A stretch of 64,000 bases of DNA from Onthophagus taurus. Taxonomy: Eukaryota > Arthropoda > Insecta > Coleoptera > Scarabaeidae. A program made the translations under genes and the position numbers. Within the stretch, counting starts at the first letter, position 1. Every line of letters starts with the position of its first letter. Under the pieces are notes generated by a model, which was not told the origin of the DNA, searched no databases, and saw only the letters and a list, made by a program, of their open reading frames with translations. The stretch is taken from positions 6,448,001 through 6,512,000 of the forward strand of contig NC_091967.1 in NCBI RefSeq assembly GCF_036711975.1, given 5' to 3'. Positions 1 through 11,285 of this stretch are shown one piece after another.

Positions 1-397
1 CAATTAACAATATAACTGAAGTCATTTACAAATTATTGCAACAACTTCTTACAAAACTACCAACAAAACTCAACCCATTCCAAAGATGCTAGGCCTGGGA
101 ATTTCAAGTCTGTATATTTTGTTAGGTTGGAGCTTGTTCATGTGCATTTATAGCTATTCTAGCCATTTATCTAGTTAGTGCAGCAACTAAATGGTTTGAA
201 CCTAAGACGATACATTGTGTGTCTCTGCTCAATGTTCTAGAAAATCATACTATCAACCTGACAAAAATTGAATCGGGCTTTTTAGCCTTACACCAGTCTA
301 AAATAACAAGGTCTAAATAACTATTAACATAGGATGATTAAAAACTTTGATTCTTTGATTAAAAACATAATATTTAACATTTGTTATATTTTTGTAG
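1..397 (+). other. Intron upstream of the last twins exon
   Basis: AT-rich sequence with no open frame of note. It ends in a good 3' splice site (TTTTTGTAG before base 398) feeding the PP2A B55 exon, so at least its right part is the last intron of that gene. The left end of this intron lies outside the window. Confidence 0.7.
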
Positions 398-766
398 GTA
401 CATGAATACTTCCGTTCGAAATTGTGTTCGCTCTATGAGAACGATTGCATATTTGACAAATTCGAGTGCTGCTGGAACGGCAATGACACGGCAATAATAA
501 CCGGTTCCTATAATAATTTCTTCCGAATGTTCGACAGAACTACAAAGCGAGAAGTTACACTCGAAGCGTCCAAAGACATCGCGAAACCACGGACAATACT
601 AAAGCCGCGAAAGGTGTGCACCGGGGGAAAACGGAAGAAAGACGAAATCAGTGTGGACTGTTTAGATTTTAATAAGAAAATATTACACACTGCATGGCAT
701 CCTACCGAAAATATAATTGCGGTAGCTGCCACAAACAACTTATACCTTTTTCAGGATAAATTTTAG
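398..766 (+). CDS. tws: PP2A regulatory subunit B55, last coding exon
   Basis: This is the C-terminal exon of the B55/PR55 WD40 regulatory subunit of protein phosphatase 2A (twins in Drosophila), which directs the phosphatase to substrates in mitosis and cell-fate control. It opens in frame after a 3' splice site at 397. Translation gives the very conserved [21 protein letters not shown] stretch, then [28 protein letters not shown] and the final WD blade ([17 protein letters not shown]). It ends in FQDKF and a TAG at 764-766. About 122 residues are present; the earlier WD repeats lie left of the window. A poly(A) signal-like AATAAAA follows at about 788. Identity is certain from conservation; only the upstream gene structure is unseen. 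Confidence 0.96.
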   Translation, partial: VHEYFRSKLCSLYENDCIFDKFECCWNGNDTAIITGSYNNFFRMFDRTTKREVTLEASKDIAKPRTILKPRKVCTGGKRKKDEISVDCLDFNKKILHTAWHPTENIIAVAATNNLYLFQDKF

Positions 767-2383
767 TATACTTGGTAATTTAACGTGAAAAAAAAAATAA
801 TAAAATTAAAAGTGAGTAACGGAAAGGAAACAATAATCTAAAATGTAACCAATTTTTTTTTCGCTCATGTGTACGCCCAGTAACTGTGTTGTCGATTTCT
901 ATTTATTCAGGGTTTGCTTAAATTTACACACTCGATGGAAATATTTGACATTTAACTGTATTACGCGAACATCTAAGTAAGAAAAAATAGTGTGCAGATT
1001 ATTATCCTAGATTAAACTATTAGAGAAAAATCAAATAAATTTAGATTATGAAATTTTTTATTACGATTTTTTTTTTATTCAAAAGAAATGATACCTTTTA
1101 TAACAAAATTGATCATTATAACATAGTTTGATTCTTCTCTAATATATTTATTCCAATATAAAATTTTATTTTTTCTATCTACTTCTATTTGTAGCAGTAT
1201 TAAACAAAAAACTTAAATTGTTAAGGTGTATATGTTCTTAAAAAAATTTTTTTGGTAATGTACTAATGCCGTTTTAACTATGTTTGGCTTGGATGATTGA
1301 ATCGAGAATTATTCGTTTTACCGGTATAATATCGTATTTGTATATTTTCGTACTTTGTATATATTTCCGAGAGACGATCTATATATATATTTATATATAT
1401 ATAAATATGCGAGTGTAGCAAAAATGAAGAAAAAAAAACGCGTAAAATATTTATAACGTTGCCTTGTATACTACTTTTAGCAGGACAAAAAGTTTTATCT
1501 TTACAGCTTGGATTTTGAACGCCACTATTTTTTTATTGAGCATTATCATTTTTATTTCTGTACAGCCTTTGTAAAAGTGTAAATTATATGATACTAACTA
1601 ACGATAATAATAGTATTTAAATGAACGGTAATATCTCATGCATCATGAATTGTACAAATTGTATATATGCAAGCACGGTGATTGCATCTTAGAAGCTAAA
1701 TTAATTTTTTGAATAATCAGTTAAAGATTTTCCTTGTGTTTGTTAATTTTGTGAATGTTACCCTCCATTTGATAAAAAACCCTGAATATAGGATAAAGCA
1801 ATTATTCAAAAAAGAATAAGTAAACTCTACTTTGCCGAAAAGTGCCATGTCTGGATTACTTTCTTTGTACATACATATTATCACATATGAACAGAGCCTT
1901 ACTAGCAACATAACGTTTTTTTCTGTATTTCCGTAACGTAAATTTATTTCGCAAAGATTGTATTTTTCTTTATTGTCTTTTTTTTTGATTCCATTGTGTT
2001 TAACTTTATTTTCGTCAATGTTGTGAGGAACCATCGTGCAGTACGAGAACACAAATAGATAACTAAATTTACATTAAAGAAAAATCATTACTCATTACAT
2101 TTATTAATTATATCAATAATTTAGGTTTATAAATAAATTATACTATTTTAGATGTAAGATTGATTATTTCCGATTGTAGACACCAAATAAATCATGTTGG
2201 CTTTTTTTACAAATTCTTTAATTCTTTTTTATTTTTAATAATATAATTCTTTCAAAAGTTTTTTTCAGTTTATTTGCATTCTCCATACAATATAAGATCC
2301 TAAAATAATGAAGAAAATGTGATTTATCATTTTCAACTCAACACAACCCAACCTGATACTTTTAGTTGTTATAAATTTTTTTT
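767..2383. other. 3' flank of twins, no further gene seen
   Basis: AT-rich sequence that probably starts with the twins 3' UTR. It holds a short TA-rich simple repeat at about 1378-1405. A 111-codon minus-strand frame at 1717-2052 has no recognisable domain and biased AT-driven composition; I do not call it a gene. Confidence 0.6.
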
Positions 2384-2495
2384 GATGTAACACTTAGAAC
2401 TACAAACATTCGAGTTTAGCGGTGCGTCTCTTAAGACGACAACCCGAATGTTTCTAAGTCTAGTGTTACTTCAATAGAAATATACAACAACCTAG
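2384..2495. repeat. Palindromic repeat family, copy A
   Basis: Inverted arms ACATTCGAGTTTAG and CCCGAATGTTTCTA flank GTCTCTTAAGACGAC. They are followed by the family's right arm (CTAAGTCTAGTGTTACTTC) and the spacer AATAGAAATATACAACAAC. The same modules recur at 4.49, 15.3, 32.45, 36.7/38.2 and 40.1 kb. This copy abuts the 3' end of a minus-strand LINE and looks like one half of a copy split by that insertion. Confidence 0.8.
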
Positions 2496-2530
2496 CGACC
2501 CCTTTGTACGTCCCCATAATTACTGTTCAT

Positions 2531-4485
2531 TCAAGGGTCAGAAAACCAGCCCAATCTTTTCATCAACATTAATATAGAACAGAAAGGTAAATTCCTTATA
2601 TCCGAAATTTGGAGCCATGGTACTCCGAAAATGGATTCCCTTAAGTACGCGAGGTTGGGACAGTCACAAACAATATGACTTACCGTCTCGCCTTCCATTT
2701 CAGACCCTCTACAGAGGGGTGTATTCGCCAACTTCATCTAAAACGTGTGCTACGTAACCTGCAGTATCCGGTCAGGAAGTGGGTAAGAAGCCTCAAGTCA
2801 CTTTTTGATTCTCCCAGAACCTGAGTAGATCTCTTCCGGTCAGGGTAGAGCAGAGTTTTCTTAGCAAAGACATCTGCTGCTGTCCCATTCCATCTGTTGC
2901 AAAAAGCTCGATGGGAGATGGAGTTTATCAGTTTTGATGCTGTATTAACAGCTAGTGGTACAAACGGTTCAGGGAAGATCGGTGACTTGTTAGCCGCCCG
3001 TTTCGCCAGCCTGTCCGCATGATCATGTCCTTTAATTCTGTTGTGTCCTTTTCGCCACTTTAATGTGACGTTGTTGTATACGTTTGCCTCCTCAAGTGAT
3101 TGCCGACAGGACTTCACCAACCGCTAGCATAGCCTGTCTGCTATCAGTGCAGTTTACAACGTTTCTGCACTGCAGAAATGCAGTTAATTCGGCTTTAGCA
3201 GTCGTGCAATATGATCCTAACGAAGTAGAAAGGTGAAGCTGGAGATCCTGCGAGAAAATTCCCGCTCCGGAACCTCCAGCCTTCTTTGATCCATCAATGT
3301 AGATGGTCAGCGTTTTGCCCGAGCTTGAGTTGCTCTGGGGTATCGTTTCAATGCCAAAGTGTGGCTTGCCTAAGAAAGTAAGTGCAATGTAGTCTGTGCG
3401 AGCTTTAAGGAGGGGTTTTTTACAAACAGCCTTACTCCAGAGCTTGCTCCGGACTATTCCCATTTTAACTACCTGCTTTTCAGTTACTGATCGCAATCGA
3501 AGCAATGCCATTACGACCACCTCCCTGATAAAAATATATAGGAGCAGCACGTTCAGCATAGTCTCCATCGCAATCGTAGGTGTAGATCTCATGGCGCCTG
3601 TGATTAGCAGGCAGGCCAGTCGTTGCAGTTGATGCAGCAATTTAGCTTTATATGGATGTTTTAGTGCTAAGCACCAAACTATGGCTCCGTGAGCTACCAT
3701 GGGTCTTATCACAGAAGTGTAGATCCACATTGTAACTTTCGGATTTAGTCCCCAAGTATTCAAAATAGCCCTTCGGCACTGGGTCTTTTTCAATCGTTGC
3801 TTTTTTGTTTTGCAACTAATGTGTGATGTCCAAGTTAGTCCAGTGTTGAAAAAAAACGTTATCCGGAGCAGAATACAGAAAAACTTTTAGTACAAAAGTT
3901 GTAGCAAAATGTGCCCTTAACACAATGGTCTGTAACATTTTTGCTCCCAGATGCATCAATGTGGAGAATTTTTCAAAAATGTGCAAATTACAAGAGTGTT
4001 GAAAAAAACGGTATCCGGAGCAGAATACAGAAAAACTTGTACTACAAAAGTTGTACTAAATTGTGCCCTTAACACAATGGTCTGTAACATTTTTGCTCCT
4101 AGATGCATCAATATGAAGAATTTTTCAAAAATGTGAAAATTACAAGAGTGTTGAAAAAAAGCGGTATCCGGAGCAGAATATAGAAAAACTTTTAGTACAA
4201 AAGTTGTAGCAAATTGTGCCCTTAACACAATGGTCTGTAACATTTTTGCTCCCAGATGCATCAATGTGGAGAATTTTTCAAAAATGTGAAAATTACAAGA
4301 GTGTTGAAAAAAACGGTATCCGGAGCAAAGGTTAATGGATTATTACAGAAATTGGGTGCCGTTAAGTGTCTCATTTTTTTCTGTTTAGTGAAGAGAACAG
4401 TCTCAGTCTTTTTAGGATTGATAGAAAGGGTATGTTCTATGTATCTGCCAGTCCTGGCTGGTGGGAGAGTTGTTGAATTCCACTT
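2531..4485 (-). mobile_element. 5'-truncated LINE with RNase H domain, decayed
   Basis: Fragments of a non-LTR retrotransposon read on the minus strand. From its 5' side (high coordinates): an RT segment with INPKKTETVLFTKQKK (about 4,330-4,440); then the post-RT region LTWTSHI...ILNTWGLNPK and WIYTSVIRPMVAHGAIVW (about 3,640-3,840); an RNase H domain beginning LTIYIDGSKKAGGSGAGI with later TDSRQA and HADRLAKRAA (about 2,990-3,330); and a C-terminal Cys-rich tail CRGSEMEGETVSHIVCDC (about 2,630-2,720). Frames shift several times and the 5' half is missing, so it is dead. RNase H plus the Cys-rich tail suggests the I/R1/LOA-like LINE groups; the exact clade is uncertain. A 153-bp tandem array interrupts it. 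Confidence 0.85.
3843..4326. repeat. 153-bp tandem array inside the LINE
   Basis: Three full copies plus about 26 bp of a fourth, starting at 3843, 3996, 4148 and 4301 (GTGTTGAAAAAAA...). Periods are 153, 152 and 153 bp. Units share GTATCCGGAGCAGAATA, GCCCTTAACACAATGGTC and CCAGATGCATCAATGTGGAG. The array sits where the LINE would encode the short segment between the FTKQKK and LTWTSHI motifs. Because 153 is 51 codons, a minus-strand frame stays open through two units (3956-4264). Confidence 0.92.
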
Positions 4486-4660
4486 GGTGTAGAAACGTTG
4501 AAACTAGACCTAGAAAATTTACCGAATGTTCCTAGGTCTTGTGTTGCTTCTAGTTTTAGTTTACTAAAAATATACAACAGAGAGATATCTATTGCTAACT
4601 AGCGCTACCTAGCACTGTCACTAGAACTAACACTAGACTTGCTTTTACAAAATATTTAGT
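4486..4660. repeat. Palindromic repeat family, copy B
   Basis: Contains GAAACTAGACCTAGAAAAT, CCGAATGTTCCTAGGTC, AATATACAACAGAGAGATAT, GCTAACTAGCGCTACCTAGC and AGAACTAACACTAGAC, in the family's usual order. It begins exactly where the LINE sequence stops, opposite copy A, which fits a single ancestral copy split by the LINE. Confidence 0.8.
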
Positions 4661-4825
4661 GTTGTAATCCTTTAGGTTATGAAAAGAAATCAATTAATTA
4701 GAAAAATAATGTTTATTTCGAGATAAAATCAATTTAAAAAAAAAATCTTATAATCATAGAAGTACTTTAATCATCACAACTTGAATATGGACGTATATCT
4801 TTAAAAAAAACCATTGAATGAAAAT

Positions 4826-6995
4826 TTATTGCGGCACATTTTCTTTTCCAGTAGATTTTCTGTACCTGGATATCTAAAAAAAAAAATAGAACTTATTAAA
4901 TCAATCCAATCGAATTAATTAAAAACATACTCCAAGACTTTTAAAACGTTTTTTGTCAAGACTTAAATTAGAAATAGAAGGCTTAACATCTTTCGCCACC
5001 CCAGTTGCACTCAAACTTCTTTGTAATCTGTGTAAAGTTTGATTTTCAGTTGTAATTTCATTAGACGACTTCGTTCTGGACATTGTAGGTTTTGGCACTT
5101 TAGAACTGGAAAGAAAAAAATTAATTAAATTTGATATTCACTCTAGTTTTTTATTTCATATTTTACCTTGCTAATCTAGAAGAATTTGGTCTTGCTAATG
5201 GAGAGACAGGACAAGAAAACTTGCGTTTTAGTAATTGTGATGGACTATTTTGAATTGTTTGTTCTGGCGTTGATTGAGCTACCGGAGCTATATTTGAATC
5301 CTAAAAATAAAAAAAAAACCCTATAACTATTATGTCGTAGAAGATTAATTTTTTACAAACGTTTTTGCTTGTTCTAGTACTTTTATTTCCATGCGAAGAC
5401 CCCAAAGCTATGGGAGTATTATTTTGTTTACTCAAAACTTAAGAAAAAGGATATAAGTAATTTAATCAACACTAAACAGTTAATTAATTAATTACCTTTA
5501 GCCATATTTCCTAATGGTAAAATAGCTTTTAATGGTCCTTTTTTTCTTTCTTCATTTTTTTTAGGATTTAATTTAACATTAAAAGATTTTAATGTACTTG
5601 CAATATTAATTCTACAATTTTTAAGAACTTTAGGAATCGGTGATACCTTTGCAGGTCCAGGAGGTTCTAATCTTTTATGTAATGGTCTTTTACTTCCTGT
5701 TACAGAAAGATCTATAGGTATGTTTTTATCTTCAACTTGATTGATTTCAACTTTATTTTCATCTTTTTTAACCATATCAGTATTTTCTTTTATAATTTCA
5801 GTCTGATTTGCTTGATTGTTTTCAATTGAAGAGTGCCCAGAATCATCTGATGATTCATTTTTGGATGAAGTTCTACTAGTACCCAACATTACTGCTAAAA
5901 TATCAAGAAGATCTTGACTTTCTGATTTTTGATCATTGCTTAGATTTGCGTTTGAAAGAATATCAGATAAATTTTCTAAAACTTCTTTAGCATCTTGTGA
6001 AGAAACGTTACTTGTGCATGAAATTTGACTTGAATATGATTTGTGATGAATTTTTGACACGTTTTCATAAGATTCTGATGGTTTTGTTTTATTTGGAATT
6101 AATTCATTACTTAAATTAGATGCATTGCATTTTATTGGAGAATCATCTTTTTGAGATTCCTTTAAATCACATATTTCTTCATAATTTTCTATTTCCCAAT
6201 CCGGTGGACTTATAGACTCTAAACAACAAATTACACTTTCTTCCATGGAAAAGATAAATAAATTCAGTTTAAATTTTTTAAAATTACTTTTTAATTTACC
6301 TTCACTAGAAAAAGAAGTATCTTTAATTTTTTCAGCCAAAAGTGTCGCTTCCATAAACACCAAATCATCCTATAAATAACTAAATAAATCAAATTTAACA
6401 AATTTTATTATAAAAAAATATTTACATATTTTTTATCATCCTCCTCAACACCATTCCATTCCTCTTCACATGTAATCACAGCATCATTCAAATTTTTATT
6501 ACTCTCATTAAATTCTATTTCATTTTCTTTCAATATTATTGTTGGAGGTAATACCTCAATATAATTACTTTTATCAAGATTTTGTAAAATACTTTGACCT
6601 TCTGTAGGTACCACCCTTTTATTTAAAATATTATTAACATTAATTGATAAAAATGAATCGTTAAATTCGTTATCGATAACACTCGGGGGTAAAATTCCTA
6701 AAGATTCGCGACAAAAATCGAGCGATTCTCTTCTTGCATCAATAGGTCCTTTAGGGAGCCCCATAAAATCTTGTGTGATCCCCAACGATTGTCTGGTAAT
6801 ATCAATTTCATCTAAATTTTTAAGTAACATTAAAGACATTCGATTGCTAATATCAAATAAAAGAGTTGGTTGAAAGAACAAGTTTCCATCTTGAACATCG
6901 TGAAAACTTTCATTAAAACACGTGTTATTTTGTGAAGTTGTTGGAGAGGTTTTTTCAGGGGTGTAAAACATGGTTGATTCCTGACTTGAATCCAT
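4826..6995 (-). CDS. Probable mitotic phosphoprotein with C-terminal KEN box (GTSE1-like?)
   Basis: Six coding exons on the minus strand (6995-6426, 6369-5496, 5437-5361, 5300-5167, 5105-4931, 4873-4826) join in phase to about 625 residues. The protein is mostly disordered and Ser/Asn/Lys rich, with no enzyme domain. The N-terminal exon carries RRESLDF/RESLGI repeats. Exon 2 starts DDLVFMEATLLAEKIKDTSF, then PPDWEIENYEE, an acidic Ser-rich middle and the basic KRPLHKRLEPPGPAKVSPIPK. Later exons have SPLARPNSSRLASKVPKP, and the protein ends STGKENVPQ, a KEN-box degron of the kind recognised by APC/C. GTSE1 also has a VEVYKEAHLLALHIESS-type segment, an SRxxK-rich basic tail and a C-terminal DKENV, so a divergent GTSE1 relative is possible, but this rests on weak motif similarity. 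A 60-bp in-frame stretch (6240-6299) has a GTAAAT donor and may be an intron. Confidence 0.7.
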
Positions 6996-8651
6996 GCTGT
7001 AATAAAATTTTAATAAGTTACTTTTAAAGTAATAATAGGATATTTACCTTTTTGGGATTATTATGCACACAAAATATTTAATATTTAACACATCAACAGG
7101 ATTAAATACGTTAGATTACAGCTATTTTACGAAAATTATACCGATCTACAGCTTACGGTGGTTAAAATACTTATGAATGACAGTTAAAATTTAAATGGCA
7201 AGCATGTGTTTGGTGATGGTAATGTAGGTATTATTTTTATTTACAAATGTTATTCTATATTTCCCTATATGTTTATTCAACTGATTTTACGGCATACTTA
7301 TGATACACAGATGGCATTCTTAAATTCAAATTATCAAAGTGGCACGGTTCATGAAGCCTGTTCGCGGTATTCAACCCCAGGGATCTTTGATAGGAGAAAT
7401 TGGGACTGATGTCGTAAGATGGCATTAGCGTCTATACTGAAATAATTTAATTAAACTAACAATTTTATTATTAATAGTGGGAATGATGAGAGACAGCAAC
7501 AACAATTATTACCAGTATCATTCTTTGAATTTAAAAAGTATAGATTCCAATTCGTGTTTAAATTTTTAAATTTGCCGCTAACTTCAACATTTAAAATTTT
7601 AAAAGTTGAAGTTTGTTCATAATGACAGATGAAAACGTCATTTTAAAGTGATTTTTCGGTAAGAGTAATAATAAAGTAATAATGGTATGATTAAATAATT
7701 AGATTATAATTGACATTATACCTTTGTTTCAGCGTTTCAGCTAAGTTGGAAGCTTGTCAGATGTAATCTCACATATGATGCAGTGATATTCAAATGTGGC
7801 GGATTTGACAGGTGTAATTAGTAATTACCATAGGTAATTGCATCTGAGGAATTCCCAACCAGTCGGAACATTAATTGAAGCTACATAGTGGCTCCAAACA
7901 GTTATTCTTTAGTTGGAGCTTTTATATATAAATCCAATCCAACCTGTATTCTAATGGTTCGGTTCTTAGCTGAATAATTCCAAAATATCATCAACAGATG
8001 GCGCCACAAGCGTTCAATTTTTTAGTACGAAGTTTGTGTTTATAAAATTTATAAATTATTAAATTGAATATCCAGAATAAACATAATAAGAAAAATAATG
8101 AATTTCATTTACCGACAACCATTACAACGTAAACCCAAAAACGTATTTTCAACAGACAACCCTTTTTCTATTCTACCATTAGCCAAACTAAGGTATCAAA
8201 AGTTAGGTTAGCAGTGCTAGGTGTGCTCTTTACTGAGTTTTCATTCAACCAATCTGTATGTATGTAGCTTCATGGGGGTGTACATGGTGTGTATAGGGGT
8301 GTAATTAGAGTACTCTTGGTGTACTCTAATTACCATTCTTTACTTTTAGTGCATTACTTTTGTGGTCATAATCTTTAACAGAAGTGATAACAGCAGTTAT
8401 CCGCGCTTAAAAAGCTAGATTTGTTTGGCTTGTAGTCACTGTAATAATGGTTTGTACAAAATACTTTAGAACATATATTCATACTAAATGAATTAAATAT
8501 ATTTGTGAACAGCATAAAATCTTTATTATCAGGTTGTATGTATCACACATGATGTTATTTAGTGGATTACCTATTTAGTTTCATCCATTTCAAGTAATTA
8601 TACATAATCTGTACAGCTCATATATTAAAAATTATTAACAATAAGAAAAAA
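6996..8651. other. Intergenic region, 5' of the KEN-box gene and 3' of KDM8
   Basis: No convincing coding exon. It probably includes the 5' leader of the minus-strand gene to its left and the KDM8 3' end to its right. It contains a perfect 13-bp-arm inverted repeat at 8301-8333. Confidence 0.55.
8301..8333. repeat. Short perfect inverted repeat
   Basis: Arms GTAATTAGAGTAC and GTACTCTAATTAC surround a 7-base loop TCTTGGT. It is preceded by GT-rich sequence (GGTGTGTATAGGGGTG). No function can be assigned. Confidence 0.8.
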
Positions 8652-10081
8652 TTAAGACCACCAAAAATTAATTGAAAAACTTCTATCATAACTAGTAACA
8701 TGGTGCCACCATTTTCTAGGTATATACAGCATATCACCATGTTGTAATAAACACTTATAAGGTTTAGCCTTTTTAAAATTTGGGAATTTTTCTAAATCAG
8801 GTTGTGTTGGGTCCACTTGAGAAGTGTTAAATAACATTTCTGATGGATGGGGATACAAATTATCACTATCTTTTGGGGAAAATAATATTATTTGTTTAAT
8901 CCCATAAAGCTAAAACATGAAAATCGTTTACTTTTTTTATTGCTCAAGTTAGTACATGGTTACCTGGGCTAAAAGATTATCTTTTGGGTCAAAATGTAAT
9001 GAAGATACTGTTCCTTCGGGTCCAATCCATGCGTTAATAGCTACATCTTCATCATTTTCATCTGATCTACTTACACTGCAATAATCCGGTATGGAAAATT
9101 CTTTTTTAAGTTCAGGTACCTTTGAAAAATTAAGTTTTAGAATGGATATATTTTTTTAATTAATATGAAAATATTTTACCTGATAAAATAAATCATGTTG
9201 TGCTAAATATCCAATTTGATCAGATGTATTAAGATAAAACTTATTCACAAATTCCTCAAAAGTCATTAATTGTTGTGACCAATCTTCATCTGAATATTGT
9301 GAACCAATTTCAATAGGAACTGTTCTTTCTCCAAATATTTTGAGAATATACGGTAAATATAACCACTTTTGTGATGCTGGCCAATGTTGTATTGCACCTA
9401 AATACAATATATTCAATTTTAGCATGGTTTTTACTTTTTGAAAGTTCATATTTACCTGTAATTACAACTGGAATTTCAGGATTAAAATAATTTTTTATAA
9501 ACGTTTCTAATGATGGTAAAGATTCTGGGAAAACAATTTCACCTTCAATGTTTGAATACTTTTTTAATACTTCCATTGGTAATATTAGTGCAGGTGGAGA
9601 AATTGAAGATTTTTCTTTCATAGTCACTAAAGATTGATGAATACGAGTAGCTGCTTTTTGTAATAAATCAGGATTCTCTGGCAAAGGTCCACCTAATAAA
9701 ATTCCAAAATCCAAACATTTCAATGATTTAGAAAGGGAGTCTTCATCTATCGTTTTTAATAACAACAATGCCTATATTTAAAAACATTATACATGATTAT
9801 TAAATTAATTTTATTTATTTAATTACTTTTATAAATGATGCAGCTGCATATCCATTCCTTGTAGAAATAGGTACTTTACTCCAATGACCAGTGTGTAATT
9901 TATCGTGTAAATAATCAATAACAACATCGATATTTAATATATTTTCATCCATATTTTCATCGATAAAGGCACATTTAAAACATGTTTTATACAACAACGT
10001 GAATGCAGGTTGTAATTGAACCGCATTTAAAATTTCGTCTTTGTTTAGAACGTAATTTACGATTTCCTCTTTCATTTCCAT
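8652..10081 (-). CDS. KDM8: JmjC hydroxylase KDM8 / JMJD5
   Basis: Five exons (10081-9827, 9771-9456, 9397-9180, 9119-8964, 8909-8652) join in phase to 400 residues, the usual family size. KDM8/JMJD5 is a nuclear Fe(II)- and 2-oxoglutarate-dependent JmjC oxygenase (arginyl C3-hydroxylation is its best supported activity). The helical N-terminal half matches the family (GHWSKVPISTRNGYA, LDFGILLGGPL). The JmjC domain follows: ITGAIQHWPASQKW, GSQYSDEDWSQQLM, YLAQHDLF, PELKKEFSIPDYC, NAWIGPEGT. Iron ligands are present: His305 and Asp307 in LHFDP, and His384 in KWWHH. It ends in the diagnostic FWWS. All splice sites are GT-AG and introns are short. Head to head with DSS1, about 800 bp apart. Confidence 0.96.
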
Positions 10082-10876
10082 TTTAATTGGATATCATTTA
10101 ATATTCTACATTTAAAAATCTGATGGTTTTTTAAACAAAGAAGTTGTCAAATTCGATCTATCAAAACATATGTGAAGTTGAAGTTTTCGTTATGTATTTT
10201 TTAAATTTATTTAATTAATTTTCTTGGTCAATTACTTATTTACAATTATTTTTATAAATATTAATATTTATAAATACATAACCTTTTTCAACAACTAATT
10301 TAGCAGGGAATTTCTGCCGTTACTACCAACATTGAAACTCGAAATGAGTTAAATTATTTTTTAATGGATAATTTTTCATTAAAAGTGTATGTCAATTTTC
10401 AAAGTGGTCGCCAAAACTTTTCTATTCGTTAAAAAGCGAGGAGTTTCGTCCTATCTTATTCAGAAAAAATCAAAGTTTCTTATTTTGTAGCTTTTAAGAC
10501 GCGTTGTTTGCTTATTAAAGAGAATTATTGATTTCTTAAAAACGAAATGTGCCCAAAAAAGTCTTCGTGAGGTTGGTAATGGAATTGATGAAATGTCACT
10601 AAGTTTAAATAAATTTTTTAAATTGCTTTTTATTCATATTAATTACATTATATGCTACCATTATATTCATTTTTTGTTTTTCAATTGATATGTATTTATT
10701 TCTATGTTAATTGTGTTACAACATAATTTCAAAACTTAGATGTTTTCCAGATTTAGTACTTTTATTTTTTTTATATTGGTACTACCAAATTGACAACGTA
10801 CATTTAAGGTTCTTCGACATACAAAAATTGTTTATTAATAAAATAAATCTTCGTTATTAAACGTTATAAATAAATA
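10082..10876. promoter_or_regulatory. Shared upstream region of KDM8 and DSS1
   Basis: About 800 bp of AT-rich sequence separates the two divergent start codons, so it must hold both promoters. I see no clear TATA box or TE here. Confidence 0.5.
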
Positions 10877-11155
10877 ATGGCTGCAGAAAAACCAAAATTA
10901 GATCTTGGGGTTTTAGAAGAAGACGATGAATTTGAAGAATTTCCGGTTGAAGGTAAAAAATTAAACATTGAGGTTATGTATAATGACTTGCTTTTAAAAC
11001 GCTCTTTTTACTTAGATTGGACCGGAAAGGAGAAGGATGATCAAGATATTAGTGTTTGGGAAGATAATTGGGAGGATGATAATATAGAAGATGATTTCAA
11101 TAAACAATTAAGAGCGCAATTAGAGAAACACATGGCAAAACAACCAAATAAATAA
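10877..11155 (+). CDS. Sem1: DSS1/SEM1, 26S proteasome lid and BRCA2-binding acidic protein
   Basis: Two exons (10877-10952 and 11016-11155) encode 71 residues, matching the 70-residue human protein. DSS1 is a tiny acidic, disordered subunit of the proteasome lid, also part of TREX-2 and a BRCA2 partner. Conserved acidic blocks are [16 protein letters not shown] and [16 protein letters not shown], then QLRAQLEKH. The intron (10953-11015; GTAAAA...TTACTTAG) is needed to restore the family's EEFPxEDW. It is 63 bp and has no stop, so an unspliced message reads straight through and gives a 92-residue form with 21 foreign residues. The splice call is firm from the family alignment. Confidence 0.97.
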   Translation: MAAEKPKLDLGVLEEDDEFEEFPVEGKKLNIEVMYNDLLLKRSFYLDWTGKEKDDQDISVWEDNWEDDNIEDDFNKQLRAQLEKHMAKQPNK

Positions 11156-11285
11156 ACTGATTTACTATCATAAAGTTTTAATTAATATTCATTTTCTGTT
11201 TAAATTAAGATTTTGTATAATAAAACTATAATTTGCTACTATTCTCATTGTTTATCCTTCTTTTGGAATTGGTTATGCCAGAAAT

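Noticed and set aside
1717-2052. 111-codon minus-strand open frame
   Set aside because: No domain, no splice context, AT-driven composition; chance frame in the twins 3' flank.
3843-4326. Regular repeats considered as a CRISPR-like array
   Set aside because: Eukaryotic context, 153-bp near-identical units without spacers; an ordinary tandem repeat in a LINE.
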